The notes beneath the pieces were generated by a model that had not been told where the DNA came from, did no database searches, and was given only the letters and a program-made list of their open reading frames with translations. A stretch of DNA of 64,000 bases from DASSUW01 sp963844405 (GTDB taxonomy: Bacteria; Actinomycetota; Thermoleophilia; Solirubrobacterales; Solirubrobacteraceae): contig CAWJNZ010000003.1 of the NCBI GenBank assembly GCA_963844405.1, positions 248,001 to 312,000 of the forward strand, read 5' to 3'. Made by a program: the position numbers and the translations under genes. Shown here in pieces: positions 1 through 9,800 of the stretch. Numbering within the stretch: the stretch's first letter is position 1; the number at the start of each line of letters is the position of its first letter.

Positions 1-406
1 GGCCCCAGATCGGGTGCACGACGAAGTGCCTCATTCCGGTCGCGCGGGCGAGCCGGACGAGGGCGCCGTTCCCCACCAGGTTGCGGATGTGCGTGGCCGT
101 GACGTTGTCGGAGCGCCGGATCATCGGCCGCAGCAGCGCTCGATCGCCGGCGTCGAGCGGGCGGTCGCCGGCGCGCCGCAGGTAGGCGGTCATCAGCATC
201 GCCTTCAGCACGCTCGCCATCGGGAACTGCCGGTCGAGCCCGCGGCCGTACAGCCGGTCGCGGGTGCGCACGGCGAACGTCACGGTCCCCTGCCGCTTCG
301 CCGCCCACGCCTCCGCACCGGCCACGTCGGGCTCCCAGCGCTGCGCTCCCGCGCTCGCCGGTGAGGCCAGCACGGCGAGCACGATCGCCACCGCCAGGCG
401 TCGCAT
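1..406 (-). CDS. secreted class A beta-lactamase-like serine hydrolase, 3' end cut by window edge
   Basis: The frame opens with ATG at 406 and runs off the left edge, so only the first 135 residues are visible. The start encodes a basic, hydrophobic signal peptide (residues 1-19, ending ASA). Two hallmarks of serine beta-lactamases and penicillin-interacting enzymes follow: S-V-L-K at 65-68 (the S-x-x-K nucleophile motif, in context FPMASVLK) and S-D-N at 99-101. This supports an exported enzyme acting on beta-lactams or peptidoglycan peptides. The KTG motif would lie outside the window, so substrate cannot be judged. It is divergent from the PLP enzyme starting at 431, with only 24 bp between the starts. 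Confidence 0.75.
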   Translation of the reverse strand, partial: MRRLAVAIVLAVLASPASAGAQRWEPDVAGAEAWAAKRQGTVTFAVRTRDRLYGRGLDRQFPMASVLKAMLMTAYLRRAGDRPLDAGDRALLRPMIRRSDNVTATHIRNLVGNGALVRLARATGMRHFVVHPIWG

Positions 407-430
407 CGCCGCAGACGTTACCGTCGCGCG

Positions 431-1477
431 ATGACCCACGGACCCAGCACCCGCGCCGTGCACGCCGGCCTGCCCGAGCCCGCCCAGGGCGAGCCGATCC
501 TGCCCGGGCCGGTCCTGGCGTCGTCGTTCCACCTCAGCGGCGACCCACACTCGACCCCCTACGGCTACGGGCGCGACGCCAACCCGACCTGGACCGCGCT
601 CGAGCGCGCCATCGGCGAGCTCGACGGCGGGAGCACCGTGGTCTTCTCCTCGGGGATGGCGGCGGTGACCGCCGTCGTCCTGCCGGGCCTGCAGCCCGGC
701 GACGTGCTCGTTGCGTGCGGTGACGGCTACCCCGGCATCCGCAAGATCGCCGAGCACGACCTGCGGCCGAAGGGCATCGAGGTGCGGATGGTGCCGACCG
801 ACACGGAGGCGATCGTGGCCGCCGCCGAGGGGGCGACGCTCGTCTGGGTCGAGACCCCGTCCAACCCCCGGCTCGACGTCTGCGACCTCGACGCGGTGCG
901 GGCGGCGACACGGGGACTGCTGGCCGTCGACAACACGCTCGCCACGCCGCTCGGCGTGCAGCCGCTGGACCACGGCGCCGACTTCGCCGTGGTGTCGGGG
1001 ACCAAGGCGCTGTCCGGCCACTCCGACGTCCTGCTCGGCGCGGTGAGCGTCCGCGACCCCGCGCTGGCCGAGCAGCTGGTGGCGTGGCGGATCCGGACCG
1101 GCAGCATCCTCGGGCCGTTCGAGGCGTGGCTGGCCCACCGCTCGCTGGCCACCCTCGGCCTGCGGCTCGAGCGCCAGCAGGCCAACGCCAGGGCGCTCGT
1201 GGAGGCGCTCGAGGGCCGCGTGACGCACCTGCGGTGGCCGGGCGTCGGGCCGGTGATCTCGCTCGCGCTGCCGACGGCGGACGACGCGCAGGCCTTCCTC
1301 GGCGCGTGCCGGCTCGTCACCGAGGCGACGAGCTTCGGCGGCATCCACTCGAGCGCCGAGCGGCGCGCGCGCTGGGGCACCGATGACGTGCCCGAGGGCT
1401 TCATCCGCTTCTCGTGCGGGATCGAGGACACCGACGACCTCGTCGCCGACGTCCTGCAGGCGATCCCATCACGATGA
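431..1477 (+). CDS. cystathionine gamma-lyase/synthase-type PLP enzyme
   Basis: Cys/Met-metabolism PLP-dependent enzyme of 348 residues. Visible family motifs are YGYGRDANPTW near residue 38, the SSGMAA segment that contacts the cofactor, and SGTKALSGHSD with the Schiff-base lysine at about K192. Family members catalyse transsulfuration (gamma-elimination or gamma-replacement on cystathionine or O-acyl-homoserine) in the cytosol. It is slightly short against the usual 380-400 residues, and lyase versus synthase cannot be told from sequence alone. ATG at 431 is chosen because the conserved N-terminus begins there. A perfect hairpin overlaps the stop codon, so transcription probably ends immediately. 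Confidence 0.88.
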   Translation: MTHGPSTRAVHAGLPEPAQGEPILPGPVLASSFHLSGDPHSTPYGYGRDANPTWTALERAIGELDGGSTVVFSSGMAAVTAVVLPGLQPGDVLVACGDGYPGIRKIAEHDLRPKGIEVRMVPTDTEAIVAAAEGATLVWVETPSNPRLDVCDLDAVRAATRGLLAVDNTLATPLGVQPLDHGADFAVVSGTKALSGHSDVLLGAVSVRDPALAEQLVAWRIRTGSILGPFEAWLAHRSLATLGLRLERQQANARALVEALEGRVTHLRWPGVGPVISLALPTADDAQAFLGACRLVTEATSFGGIHSSAERRARWGTDDVPEGFIRFSCGIEDTDDLVADVLQAIPSR

Positions 1478-1502
1478 AGGGCCCGCCCGGAGGCGGGCCC
1501 TT
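1477..1502 (+). terminator. intrinsic terminator hairpin after the PLP enzyme
   Basis: Perfect 11-bp stem AAGGGCCCGCC (1477-1487) with GGCGGGCCCTT (1492-1502) around a 4-nt loop; the left arm begins on the last base of the stop codon. There is no strong U-run, as is common in very GC-rich actinobacteria. Confidence 0.75.
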
Positions 1503-1717
1503 CACGTGTATGGGGGTGGACGGATGGCCGCGGGTCAGACGGCGACCGCCCTTGCGGGGCCGCCTGAGGGGTGAGGGGTGGCGGCCACCTGTAGCCGGGG
1601 ATCGTGGGTCAGGCGATCCCATCGGAGGGGTTGTTTCGCGCAACGTCCGTGTCGCATCTGCGGCGGCGGATGTCTTTCCCGTCGCCGCGAACTGCATGTT
1701 GCGGCACGCCGATTGGC

Positions 1718-1752
1718 GAAACCTTGGAGAAACCTTGGCGTCGCGATAGCGT
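1718..1752 (+). promoter_or_regulatory. tandem repeat and -10 box upstream of the BTAD regulator (SARP-like site)
   Basis: GAAACCTTGG occurs twice, at 1718-1727 and 1729-1738, with an 11-bp period (one helical turn). A TAGCGT box lies at 1747-1752, exactly 8 bp beyond the second copy. Streptomyces SARP regulators, which share the wHTH-BTAD architecture, bind direct repeats with an 11-bp period whose last copy sits 8 bp from the -10. This is therefore a likely autoregulatory site. The rest of 1503-1717 shows no convincing gene or structure. Confidence 0.5.
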
Positions 1753-1765
1753 TCGCCCTACTTAC

Positions 1766-4700
1766 ATGGCGTGGACGATTCGGCTGTGCGGGCCGGTGGG
1801 ACTGGACCAGGACGGGCTGTCACGGTCATCGGCGCTTCCCGGAAGGCAGGGACGGCTGCTGTTCGCCTACCTCGTGCTCAACCGCGACCGCGACTGCGGG
1901 CGGGCCGAGCTGGTCGACCTGCTGTGGCCGGAGCAGCCCCCGGCCGCCGCCGAGAGCGCGCTGAGCGCGCTGCTCTCCAAGCTGCGTCGCGCGCTCGGTG
2001 AGGGGGCGTTGGCCGGCCGCTCCGAGCTGCGGCTGACGCCGCCCGGGCCGATCGAGGTCGACGTGGAGGTCGCGGCGGCCGCGGCCGCCGAGGCCGAGGC
2101 GGCGATCGACGCCCACGACTGGGCCGGCGCCGGCGCCGCGGCGCGCGAGGTCCTCGGCGTCGACCTCCAGACCTTCCTGACCGACTGCGACGGGCCGTGG
2201 GTGGCGGAGTGCCGGCGCGAGCTCGAGACCGTCCGGGTGCGAGCGCTCGAGGTGCTGGCCGAGGCGGGCCTGCGCCAGGGCGGCCGCGAGCTCGGCACCG
2301 CGGAGCAGGCGGCGCGGGCCGCGGTCGCCGCGATGCCGTTCCGGGAGTCGTCGCACCGGCTGCTGATGGAGGTCCACGAGGCGGCCGGCAACCCGGCCGA
2401 GGCGCTGCGCGCGTTCGAGGAGCTGCGGGTCCTGCTGCGCGACGAGCTCGGCACGACGCCCGGCGCCGCCGCGATGGCCGTCCACGAGCGGCTGTTGCGG
2501 GGCGAGGCGCCGGCGCCGGCGCCCCGGGCCGAGGAGCCGGCCGCCGCGAAGATCTCCGCCGTCTCGTGGCCGGGTCCGCTCGCCGCCGCGCTGGGGCGCC
2601 ACGACCTGATCGGCCGCGAGCGCGAGCTCGAGCGGCTCGCGCAGTGCTGGGACCAGGCGGTCGGCGGCACGCGCCAGCTCGTCCTCGTGTCGGGCGACGC
2701 GGGGATCGGCAAGACGCGCCTGACGGCCGAGCTCGGCCGCCGCGCCCATGACGACGGCGCGCTCGTGCTCTACGGGCGCTTCGACGAGGAGACGGTCGCG
2801 CCGTACCAGCCCGTGGTGGAGATGGTGCGCGGGTGGTCGTCGGGCGCCTCGCTCGATCCGCTGCGGGAGTGCCTCGGGGTCCGCGCCGCCGAGCTGGGCA
2901 TCCTGTTCGTCGAGCTCGGGCCGCCGCCGGCCGACCACGACGCCGATCCCGACGGCCGCCGGCTGCGGTTCTTCGACGCCGTCGCCGCGCTGCTGGCGGA
3001 GGCCGGCACGCAGGGACCGCTCGTGCTGGTGTTCGACGATCTGCACTGGGCCGACCGGCCGACGCTCCAGCTTCTCCGGCATCTTGTCCGCTCGCCGCAG
3101 CCGCGCCAGGCGCTGCTGCTCGGCACCTACCGCGAGGCCGAGCTCGAGCCGGGCCATCCGCTGCTCGAGCTGATCGCCGACGTCCGCCGCGAGGGGATGC
3201 TCCAGCAGCTCGAGCTGAGCGGCCTCGACGAGCGCGAGGTGGGCCGGCTGGTCAGCGCCCTCGGCGTGCCGGCGGCCGAGCACTCGTTCGTCCACGCCCT
3301 GCACGGCGAGACCGAGGGCAACCCGTTCTTCATCGAGGAGGTCGTCCGCCACCTGCACGGGGCCACCGACGTCTCCCTGACCGACGTCGGCGTGCCCGAC
3401 GGCGTGCGCGAGGTCACGGCGCGGCGCCTGCGGCGGCTCGACGCCGAGTCGCGCAAGGCGCTCGAGATCGCCGCCGTGATCGGCCGCGAGTTCGACTACG
3501 ACGTGCTGCAGGCGGTCGCGCCGCTGGACGAGGACGCGCTCATCACCGCCCTGGAGGACGGGGTCGAGGCGCGCGTGCTGCGCGAGGCGGGTCGCATCGG
3601 GCGCTATGCGTTCACGCACGCCCTGGTGCGCGCGACGCTCTACGACGGCGTGTCGCCGCTCCGGCGGGCGCGGCTGCACGGCCGCGTGGGGGAGGCCATC
3701 GCGCAGCTGCGCGGGGCCGACCTCGATCCGCACCTGCCGCAGCTCGCCCACCACTTCGCGCAGGCGGCGCCCGTGGAGCAGCCCGATCGGGCGATCGAGT
3801 ACGCGCTCGCCGCCGCCCGGCGGGCCGACCGCCAGCTGGCCTGGGAGGAGGCGGCCGAGCACTACCGGGCCGCGCTGCGGGCGCGTGAGCTGACCGGCGC
3901 CTTCGACGATCCGGTGCGGACCGAGCTGCTGCTGGCCCAGGGCGCCTCGGAGGATCGGGCGGGGATGGAGGCCGAGGCGCGGGCCACCTTCCAGGCCGCC
4001 GCCGCCACCGCGCGCGTGCTCGGCGACGCCGCGCTGCTGGGCCAGGCGGCGCTCGGCTTCGCGGGGCAGTGGTCGGTGCTCGGCCGGGTGGACGCGGCCC
4101 GGCTCTCGTTGCTGGAGGAGGCGCTGGCCGCGCTGGGCGACGCGGACAGCCCGCTGCGCGCGCGGCTGCTGGCGCGCCTCGCGTTGGAGCTCTACTACTC
4201 CGGCGATCCGGGGCGGCTGCTGGCGCTGTCCGAGCAGGCGGTCGAGCTGGCGCGGCGCCTCGGCGATCCGCGGGTGCTCGCGCGGTGCCTGGATGCTCGC
4301 CACTACGCCCTGTGGCGGCCGGAGAACGTCCACGAGCGGCTCAACGTGGCGGCCGAGCTGCGGCGGGTGGCCGAGCAGACCGGCGATCCGGAGCTCGAGC
4401 TCGAGGGCGCCGGCTGGACCGTCGTGGACTTGTTCGAGCTCGGTGACGTCGCCGGCGCGGACGTGCAGATCGCGGCCGCGACCAAGCTCGCCGAGGCGCT
4501 GCAGCGGCCGATCTGGCGCTGGTGGACGGCGCTGCTGCGCTGCACGCGCGCCCAGCTCGTGGGCAGCTTCGACGAGGCCGAGCGGCTCGCCGAGGAGGCA
4601 CTGGAGATCGGCCGCCACGGCCAGGCCGAGAACGCCGCGGGCGCTTACTGGCAGGCGATGTTCAACATCCGGCGCGAGCAGGGCCGGCTGGCCGAGGTCG

Positions 4701-5284
4701 AGCCGTCGGTGCGGCGCTTCATCGAGCTCTACCCCGTGCTCGTCGCCTGGCGGGCGGCCCTCGCGCTCCTGCTGCTCGAGCTCGGGCGGACCGGCGAGGC
4801 GCGCGCGGAGCTCGAGGCGGTGGCGGTGTCGGACCTCCCCCGCGACGCCAACTGGCTGATCGGGGTGACGCTGCTGGCCGAGGTGTGCGGCGCGCTGGGC
4901 GACGGCGAGCGCGCCGAGCCGCTGTACGCGCTGCTCGAGCCGTACGCGGGCCGGAACGTGGTCGTGGGCCGGGCGGCGACGTGCAACGGCGCGGCCGCCC
5001 GCCTGCTGGGCACGCTCGCGGCCGCCATGCGGTCGTGGGAGCTCGCCGAGGGGCACTTCATCAGCGCGCTGGCGATGCACCAGCGGATGGGCGCCCGGCC
5101 GTGGGTCGCGCGGACGCAGCTGGCCTACGCCGAGATGCTGCTCGCGCGCCGGGAGCGGGGCGACAAGGCGCGGGCGCGAGAGCTGCTCGCCGACGCCGTC
5201 GTGACCGCGGAGGCGCTGGGGATGGGCGTCGTGGCGAGGAGCGCCCGCGAGCTCGCGGGCACGCCGGTCGCGGCCCGGCGGTAG
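1766..5284 (+). CDS. BTAD-domain regulator with AAA ATPase and TPR tail (SARP/AfsR-like)
   Basis: A 1172-residue multidomain transcription factor. Residues 1-90 form an OmpR/SARP-type winged helix (ELVDLLWP, ALSALLSKLRRALG); about 95-250 is the bacterial transcriptional activation domain, all helical repeats; residues 290-560 are a STAND/AAA ATPase with Walker A GDAGIGKT (about 310) and Walker B LVFDDLHWAD (about 421); the remainder is TPR-like. Family members couple ATP-dependent oligomerisation to promoter activation. ATG at 1766 is preferred over an upstream in-frame start at 1604 because homology begins there and a -10 box lies 13 nt upstream. The 11-bp-spaced repeats just upstream suggest autoregulation. 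No obvious target cluster lies next to it. Confidence 0.9.
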   Translation: MAWTIRLCGPVGLDQDGLSRSSALPGRQGRLLFAYLVLNRDRDCGRAELVDLLWPEQPPAAAESALSALLSKLRRALGEGALAGRSELRLTPPGPIEVDVEVAAAAAAEAEAAIDAHDWAGAGAAAREVLGVDLQTFLTDCDGPWVAECRRELETVRVRALEVLAEAGLRQGGRELGTAEQAARAAVAAMPFRESSHRLLMEVHEAAGNPAEALRAFEELRVLLRDELGTTPGAAAMAVHERLLRGEAPAPAPRAEEPAAAKISAVSWPGPLAAALGRHDLIGRERELERLAQCWDQAVGGTRQLVLVSGDAGIGKTRLTAELGRRAHDDGALVLYGRFDEETVAPYQPVVEMVRGWSSGASLDPLRECLGVRAAELGILFVELGPPPADHDADPDGRRLRFFDAVAALLAEAGTQGPLVLVFDDLHWADRPTLQLLRHLVRSPQPRQALLLGTYREAELEPGHPLLELIADVRREGMLQQLELSGLDEREVGRLVSALGVPAAEHSFVHALHGETEGNPFFIEEVVRHLHGATDVSLTDVGVPDGVREVTARRLRRLDAESRKALEIAAVIGREFDYDVLQAVAPLDEDALITALEDGVEARVLREAGRIGRYAFTHALVRATLYDGVSPLRRARLHGRVGEAIAQLRGADLDPHLPQLAHHFAQAAPVEQPDRAIEYALAAARRADRQLAWEEAAEHYRAALRARELTGAFDDPVRTELLLAQGASEDRAGMEAEARATFQAAAATARVLGDAALLGQAALGFAGQWSVLGRVDAARLSLLEEALAALGDADSPLRARLLARLALELYYSGDPGRLLALSEQAVELARRLGDPRVLARCLDARHYALWRPENVHERLNVAAELRRVAEQTGDPELELEGAGWTVVDLFELGDVAGADVQIAAATKLAEALQRPIWRWWTALLRCTRAQLVGSFDEAERLAEEALEIGRHGQAENAAGAYWQAMFNIRREQGRLAEVEPSVRRFIELYPVLVAWRAALALLLLELGRTGEARAELEAVAVSDLPRDANWLIGVTLLAEVCGALGDGERAEPLYALLEPYAGRNVVVGRAATCNGAAARLLGTLAAAMRSWELAEGHFISALAMHQRMGARPWVARTQLAYAEMLLARRERGDKARARELLADAVVTAEALGMGVVARSARELAGTPVAARR

Positions 5285-5291
5285 CGCCGGC

Positions 5292-5472
5292 AACGTCAAC
5301 TGCGGCTGGGTAGGGCGGGTGGGGAGCCGGCCGCGGCGGTCTGCCGCCACGCGGGGTCGTTCATGGGTCGTAGGGACCCACAGACCGCCCCGGGTCGGTT
5401 GACCGTCGGTATGCGACGGTAGACAGCCCCGCCGCGTGGCCGGCTCCCTCGCCGCCCTACCCAGCCGCAGTT
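5292..5472. repeat. palindromic dispersed element, copy 1
   Basis: About 181 bp with terminal inverted repeats: the left end AACTGCGGCTGGGTAGGGCG matches the reverse complement of the right end CGCCCTACCCAGCCGCAGTT (5453-5472). Internal hairpins include ACCGTCG/CGACGGT. The sequence is nearly the reverse complement of 49009-49192 and shares its ends with 34709-34835. It starts 8 bp after the stop codon of the BTAD regulator and carries no credible ORF. It could be a MITE/REP-like element and may act as a terminator. Confidence 0.75.
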
Positions 5473-5520
5473 CGGTGGCGTCGCCGGGGCGGCGGGGGGC
5501 GAATCGTCCGGGGCCGCGCC

Positions 5521-5526
5521 TACTGT
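5521..5526 (+). promoter_or_regulatory. leaderless -10 box of radA
   Basis: TACTGT is followed by 6 nt and then the ATG of radA, the TANNNT spacing of leaderless transcripts. No Shine-Dalgarno sequence is present. Confidence 0.5.
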
Positions 5527-5532
5527 CAGCGC

Positions 5533-6891
5533 ATGGCCAAGCCCTCGACCGTCTTCGTCTGCTCCGCCTGCGGCACCGAGTCCGCCAAGTGGCATGGGCA
5601 GTGCCCGGGCTGCGGCGAGTGGAACACGCTGGCCGAGGAGGCGAGGGCTCCGGCGGCTGCGAAGAAGGCCGGCGGCCGGGCGGCGCGGCCGGTCCGGCTC
5701 GCCGACGTCCAGGCGGCGCGCCACGCGAGGCTGAAGACCGGCATCGGCGAGCTCGACCGGATCCTCGGCGGCGGGCTCGTGCCGGGCTCGCTCGTGCTGA
5801 TCGGCGGGTCTCCGGGCATCGGCAAGTCGACGCTGACCTCGATGGCGCTCGGCAACCTCCAGGGGGCAGGGCGGCGCACGCTCTACGTGTCGGGCGAGGA
5901 GTCGGCGGCGCAGATCCGCCTGCGGGCCGAGCGGCTGCCGGGCGCGGCGCTGGACGTGCCGGTGCTCTCGGAGACCGACCTCGACACGGTGCTCGCGACG
6001 CTCGACGCCGAGGGCCCGGAGGTGTGCGTCATCGACTCGGTGCAGACGCTCCACGCGGCCGACCTGACCAGCGCGGCGGGGTCGGTCGGGCAGGTCCGCG
6101 AGGTCGCCGACCGCATCACGCGCCTGGCCAAGGCCCGCAACATCGCCGTCCTGCTCGTCGGTCACGTGACCAAGGAGGGGGCGCTGGCCGGCCCGCGCGT
6201 GCTCGAGCACCTCGTCGACTGCGTGCTGCAGTTCGAGGGCGAGCGGGAGCGCACGTACCGGACGCTGCGGGCGCTCAAGAACCGCTTCGGCTCGACCAAT
6301 GACGTCGGCGTCTTCGAGATGCGCCAGGGCGGCCTCGTCGAGGTGGCCGACGCCTCCGCGCGCTTCGTCGGCGAGGCCACGAAGGCGCCCGGCAGCGTCG
6401 TGCTCGCCGCCATGGAGGGCTCCCGGCCGCTGCTCGTCGAGGTGCAGGCGCTCGTCTCGCCCTCCGAGCTCGTGCCGCCCCGCCGCGTCGCCAACGGGAT
6501 CGACCGCAACCGCCTCGCGCTCGTCCTCGCCGTCCTCGGCCGCCACGCCGGCGTGGGGGTGGGGTCGGCCGACGTCTTCGTCAACGTCGCCGGCGGCGTC
6601 CGCGTCGACGAGCCGGGCGCCGACCTCGCCGTCGCGCTCGCCGTGGCCAGCGCGCAGCGCGGCGTCGCGCTCGGCGACGGCGAGCGGCCGGTCGCCTGCT
6701 TCGGCGAGGTCGGGCTGACGGGCGAGCTCCGCTCGGTCGGGCACGCCGACCGCCGCCTCGCCGAGGCCGCCAAGTTCGGCCTGCGGCCGGTGATCGGCCC
6801 GCCCGAGAGCGGCGCCGCCGAGGCGGCCACGCTGCGCGCCGCGTTGAGGGCGGCGCTGCCCGCGCAGCCGCGGGCCGCCCGCGCTGCTTGA
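5533..6891 (+). CDS. radA: DNA repair protein RadA (Sms)
   Basis: 452 residues, normal for the family. The N-terminus has the C4 zinc finger (C10, C13, C24, C27). A RecA-like ATPase core follows with Walker A GGSPGIGKST (about residues 91-100) and the RadA-specific KNRFG motif (about 250). The C-terminus is the Lon-protease-like domain that promotes assembly. RadA is a DnaB-type helicase that extends recombination intermediates. The gene is convergent with the RHS gene, with stop codons only 5 bp apart. In Firmicutes radA is directly followed by disA; here the RHS gene lies between them. The start has a leaderless -10 box. Confidence 0.96.
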   Translation: MAKPSTVFVCSACGTESAKWHGQCPGCGEWNTLAEEARAPAAAKKAGGRAARPVRLADVQAARHARLKTGIGELDRILGGGLVPGSLVLIGGSPGIGKSTLTSMALGNLQGAGRRTLYVSGEESAAQIRLRAERLPGAALDVPVLSETDLDTVLATLDAEGPEVCVIDSVQTLHAADLTSAAGSVGQVREVADRITRLAKARNIAVLLVGHVTKEGALAGPRVLEHLVDCVLQFEGERERTYRTLRALKNRFGSTNDVGVFEMRQGGLVEVADASARFVGEATKAPGSVVLAAMEGSRPLLVEVQALVSPSELVPPRRVANGIDRNRLALVLAVLGRHAGVGVGSADVFVNVAGGVRVDEPGADLAVALAVASAQRGVALGDGERPVACFGEVGLTGELRSVGHADRRLAEAAKFGLRPVIGPPESGAAEAATLRAALRAALPAQPRAARAA

Positions 6892-6896
6892 TCGCC

Positions 6897-9800
6897 CTAC
6901 TCGGGCACCCACCCGCGTCTGGCGGCGAAGTCGTAGACGCTCTCGCCGAACGACTTGCCGTAGGTGCAGTCCCACCAGCGGTTGAAGACGAGCCCGGCGG
7001 CCACTCCCGCCGCGAACGCGCCGGCCGTCTTGGCGCCGGCCGCCATCGCGGCGCTCCGCGCGGCCTGCGCGGCGGCCAACTCGGCTCCCACCGTGGCCTC
7101 GGCGGCGGCGATCTCGGCGGCGACCATCCCGTTGCCGAGCCCGGCCACGCCGCGCACGGAGAGGGTCTTCACCGCCTCCACCATCCCGCGGTTCACCATC
7201 GACTGCGCGATGGCGTCGCCCGCCGCCGTCATGCCGGCCATCTCGGTGCCCGCCACGCCCGCGGTGCCCATGCCCCAGGCGGCGAACCCGGCCATGCTCT
7301 TGAGGTCGTTCAGCGAGCTCTGGAGCGGGCAGTCGCAGCCGCGGTTCATGCCGTTGGTGTCGCGGAAGTCGACGGGGTCTGACCCCGCGTACGCGTAGAG
7401 GTTCCCCTGGCCGCCCGCGAAGCGGATCGGGTCGCGGGCCGTCCAGCGGCCCGCGGCCGGGTCGTAGTCGCGCACACCGAAGCGCACGAGCCCGGTCAGC
7501 GGGTCCGCCAGCCCGCCGGCGAAGCCGATCGGCAGCTCCCACGCCGGGTTGGAGTCGCTCACCGGCCGGCCGAAGGCGTCGAACTCGAGCTTCTTGACGA
7601 CGGCGCCCGCGCCGTCGGTGACGATCCGCGGCGTCCCGACCTGGTCGCTGCCGACGTAGAACCGCCGCCCGCCGCGCTCGAACGCGAACAGCAGGCCCTG
7701 GTCGTCGTAGTGCAGGACGCTCAGCGTCCCCTCGGCGGCGCGCACCGCGCTGACCTGGAACCGGTCGTCGGGGTTGCCGTAGAGGTAGCGCTCGGTCGTG
7801 CCGCCCTCGGTGCGGCTCACGCGCCGGCCGAGCCCGTCGTACCCGTAGGTGACGGTGCGGCCGCCGACCGTCGCCGAGAGGAGCTCGCCCGCCGTCGAGT
7901 AGACGAACGCGTCGGCGCCGCGCCGCCGCACGAAGCCGTCGGCGTCCGACTCGTAAGCCACGCCGGCGCGGCTCACGAGCCGGTCCTGACGGTCGTAGGC
8001 CGCCGGCTCCGCCGCCGCGTCGCCGTAGCGCGCGCTCAGGCGGTTGCCGTTGGCGTCGTAGCCGTAGCGCTCGACGATCGCGCCGTCGCGCCGCACCTCC
8101 ACGAGCCGGCCGTCCGGGTCGTACGCGTACGCGTGGACGCGCTTGACGCCGTCGACCGTCTCCTCGCGCCCGACCACGCGACCGCCGGCGTCGTACGCCA
8201 GATCGAGCTTGTAGGCGACGCGCCCGCCCACGGTCTGCGTGCGCACGTCGGGGCGGCCGAGCGCGTCGTAGGTCCAGGTCTGGGTGAGCACGCTGCCGTC
8301 GCGCACGGCCGACGCGGCGCCGCCCGGGCCCGCGCGCTCGACCACGAACGGGCCGACACGGCGCGGCAGCGAGTCGCCGTCGTACTCGAACGCGGTCGTC
8401 ACGGTGTCGCCGCCCGACGTGAGCGTCCGTCCCGTGGGCCGGAGCATGTCGTCGTACGTCCACGAGAAGGCGCCGTCGGCCGTGGCCATCCGCTCGATCA
8501 GCTCGCCGTCGTACTCGAGCTCGAGGCGCGGTCCGGGCGCGCGCCCGATCGCCCGCACGCGCCCGGTCGCGTCCCCGTACTCGAGCGCGACGTCGGCCTC
8601 CGGATAGGCCAGCCGCACGAGCCGGCCGGCGGCGTCGCGGTCGAGGTCGAGCGTCCGGCCGCCCGGCATCCGGCCGAGCGCGGGCGCGCCGTCGAGGTCG
8701 AACGCCAGCGTGTACCCCGGCCCGCCCGGCGGCGTGTACGCGGTCTCGCGCCCCAGCCCGTCACGGCCGATCCGGTGCACCTCGCCCTTCGGCATCGTCA
8801 CCGAGACTCCAGCCTGGTCGTGGCCGAAGCCGTAGCGCGCGCCGCTCGGGAGGCGGATGCCGACCAGGCGCTCGGCGGCGTCGTACGCGTAGGCCCACTC
8901 GCGCCCGGTCGCGTCGCGCCGCGTGGCCGGCCGGTCGCTGTCCGGCGCGTAGCCGAGCGCGACCCAGCGATCGCCCTGCGTCAGGCGCGTGAGGCGGCCG
9001 TGCTCGTCGTAGGCGAGCGTGACCGGCTCGACGCGCGGGTCGGCGCGCTCGAACACCACGCGGCCGTGCTCGTCGAGGCGGACCTCGCGCCGGCGGCCCT
9101 CGGGCGTGTCGACGCGCAGCGTCAGGCTGGCGCGATCCCACGTCCGCGTCCAGGTCCTCCCGCCGACCGTCGTCTGCTCGGTCATGCTCGCCGCGCTGAG
9201 CGGGTCGGTCGGGTCGTCGAGCCGCGCCTCGTGGCGCGTCGTCATCTCGCGTCGCCGGCCGTCCGGGGTCACGAGCGTCTGGCTCGCGGTCAGCGGCAGC
9301 GCCATCCCGAACCGCGGGTCGGCGCCCGGGAGGCTGGTGATCGTCGTCCCGTCCGCCTTGGTGAGCGTCCGCGAGCCGTTCTCGCGCAGCACGAGCGTCG
9401 TCTCGGCGCCGCCGGGCGTGCGCACGGTGCGCCGCCGGGCGCCTCCGGGCAGACGCTCGTCGAAGTACGTGGTCGTCCGCCCGAGGCCCGTGCGCACCTC
9501 CACCTTCACGCCGGCGGCCGTCTCCGTGCGGATCAGGGTCTTGACCCCGTCCTCGGGGTTGACGTCGCGCACGAGCCGTCCGGTCCCGTCGTACTCCATC
9601 CGCGACTCGCCGCCGCGCGGATCGGTGAACGCGGTGAGCAGGCCGCCGCCGTCGTAGCGCATCCGCCAGCGGTTGCCGGCCGGGTCGGCGATCGCTTCGA
9701 GGCGGCCGCCGCCGTCCTGCACGAGCGCCGTGCGCTGCCCGCGCGGGCCGACGATCGCCACCGGCCGCCCGGCGGCGTCCCGCTCGATCCGCGTCGTGTC

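Noticed and set aside
1084..1574. Extra short plus-strand frames in and after the PLP enzyme
   Set aside because: Out of frame with the enzyme, Arg/Ala/Pro-rich and crossing the terminator.
1826..5350. Very long open frame on the minus strand opposite the BTAD regulator
   Set aside because: Arg/Pro/Gly/His-rich, no domain signature, and exactly antisense to a well-supported gene; a by-product of high GC and codon bias.
6897..7380. RHS toxin with an adjacent immunity gene
   Set aside because: The only space downstream is 5 bp before the radA stop, so no immunity ORF exists there.
5296..8463. 1055-codon minus-strand frame spanning radA and part of the RHS gene
   Set aside because: Low-complexity Arg-rich translation in a shadow frame; both overlapped genes have strong family motifs.
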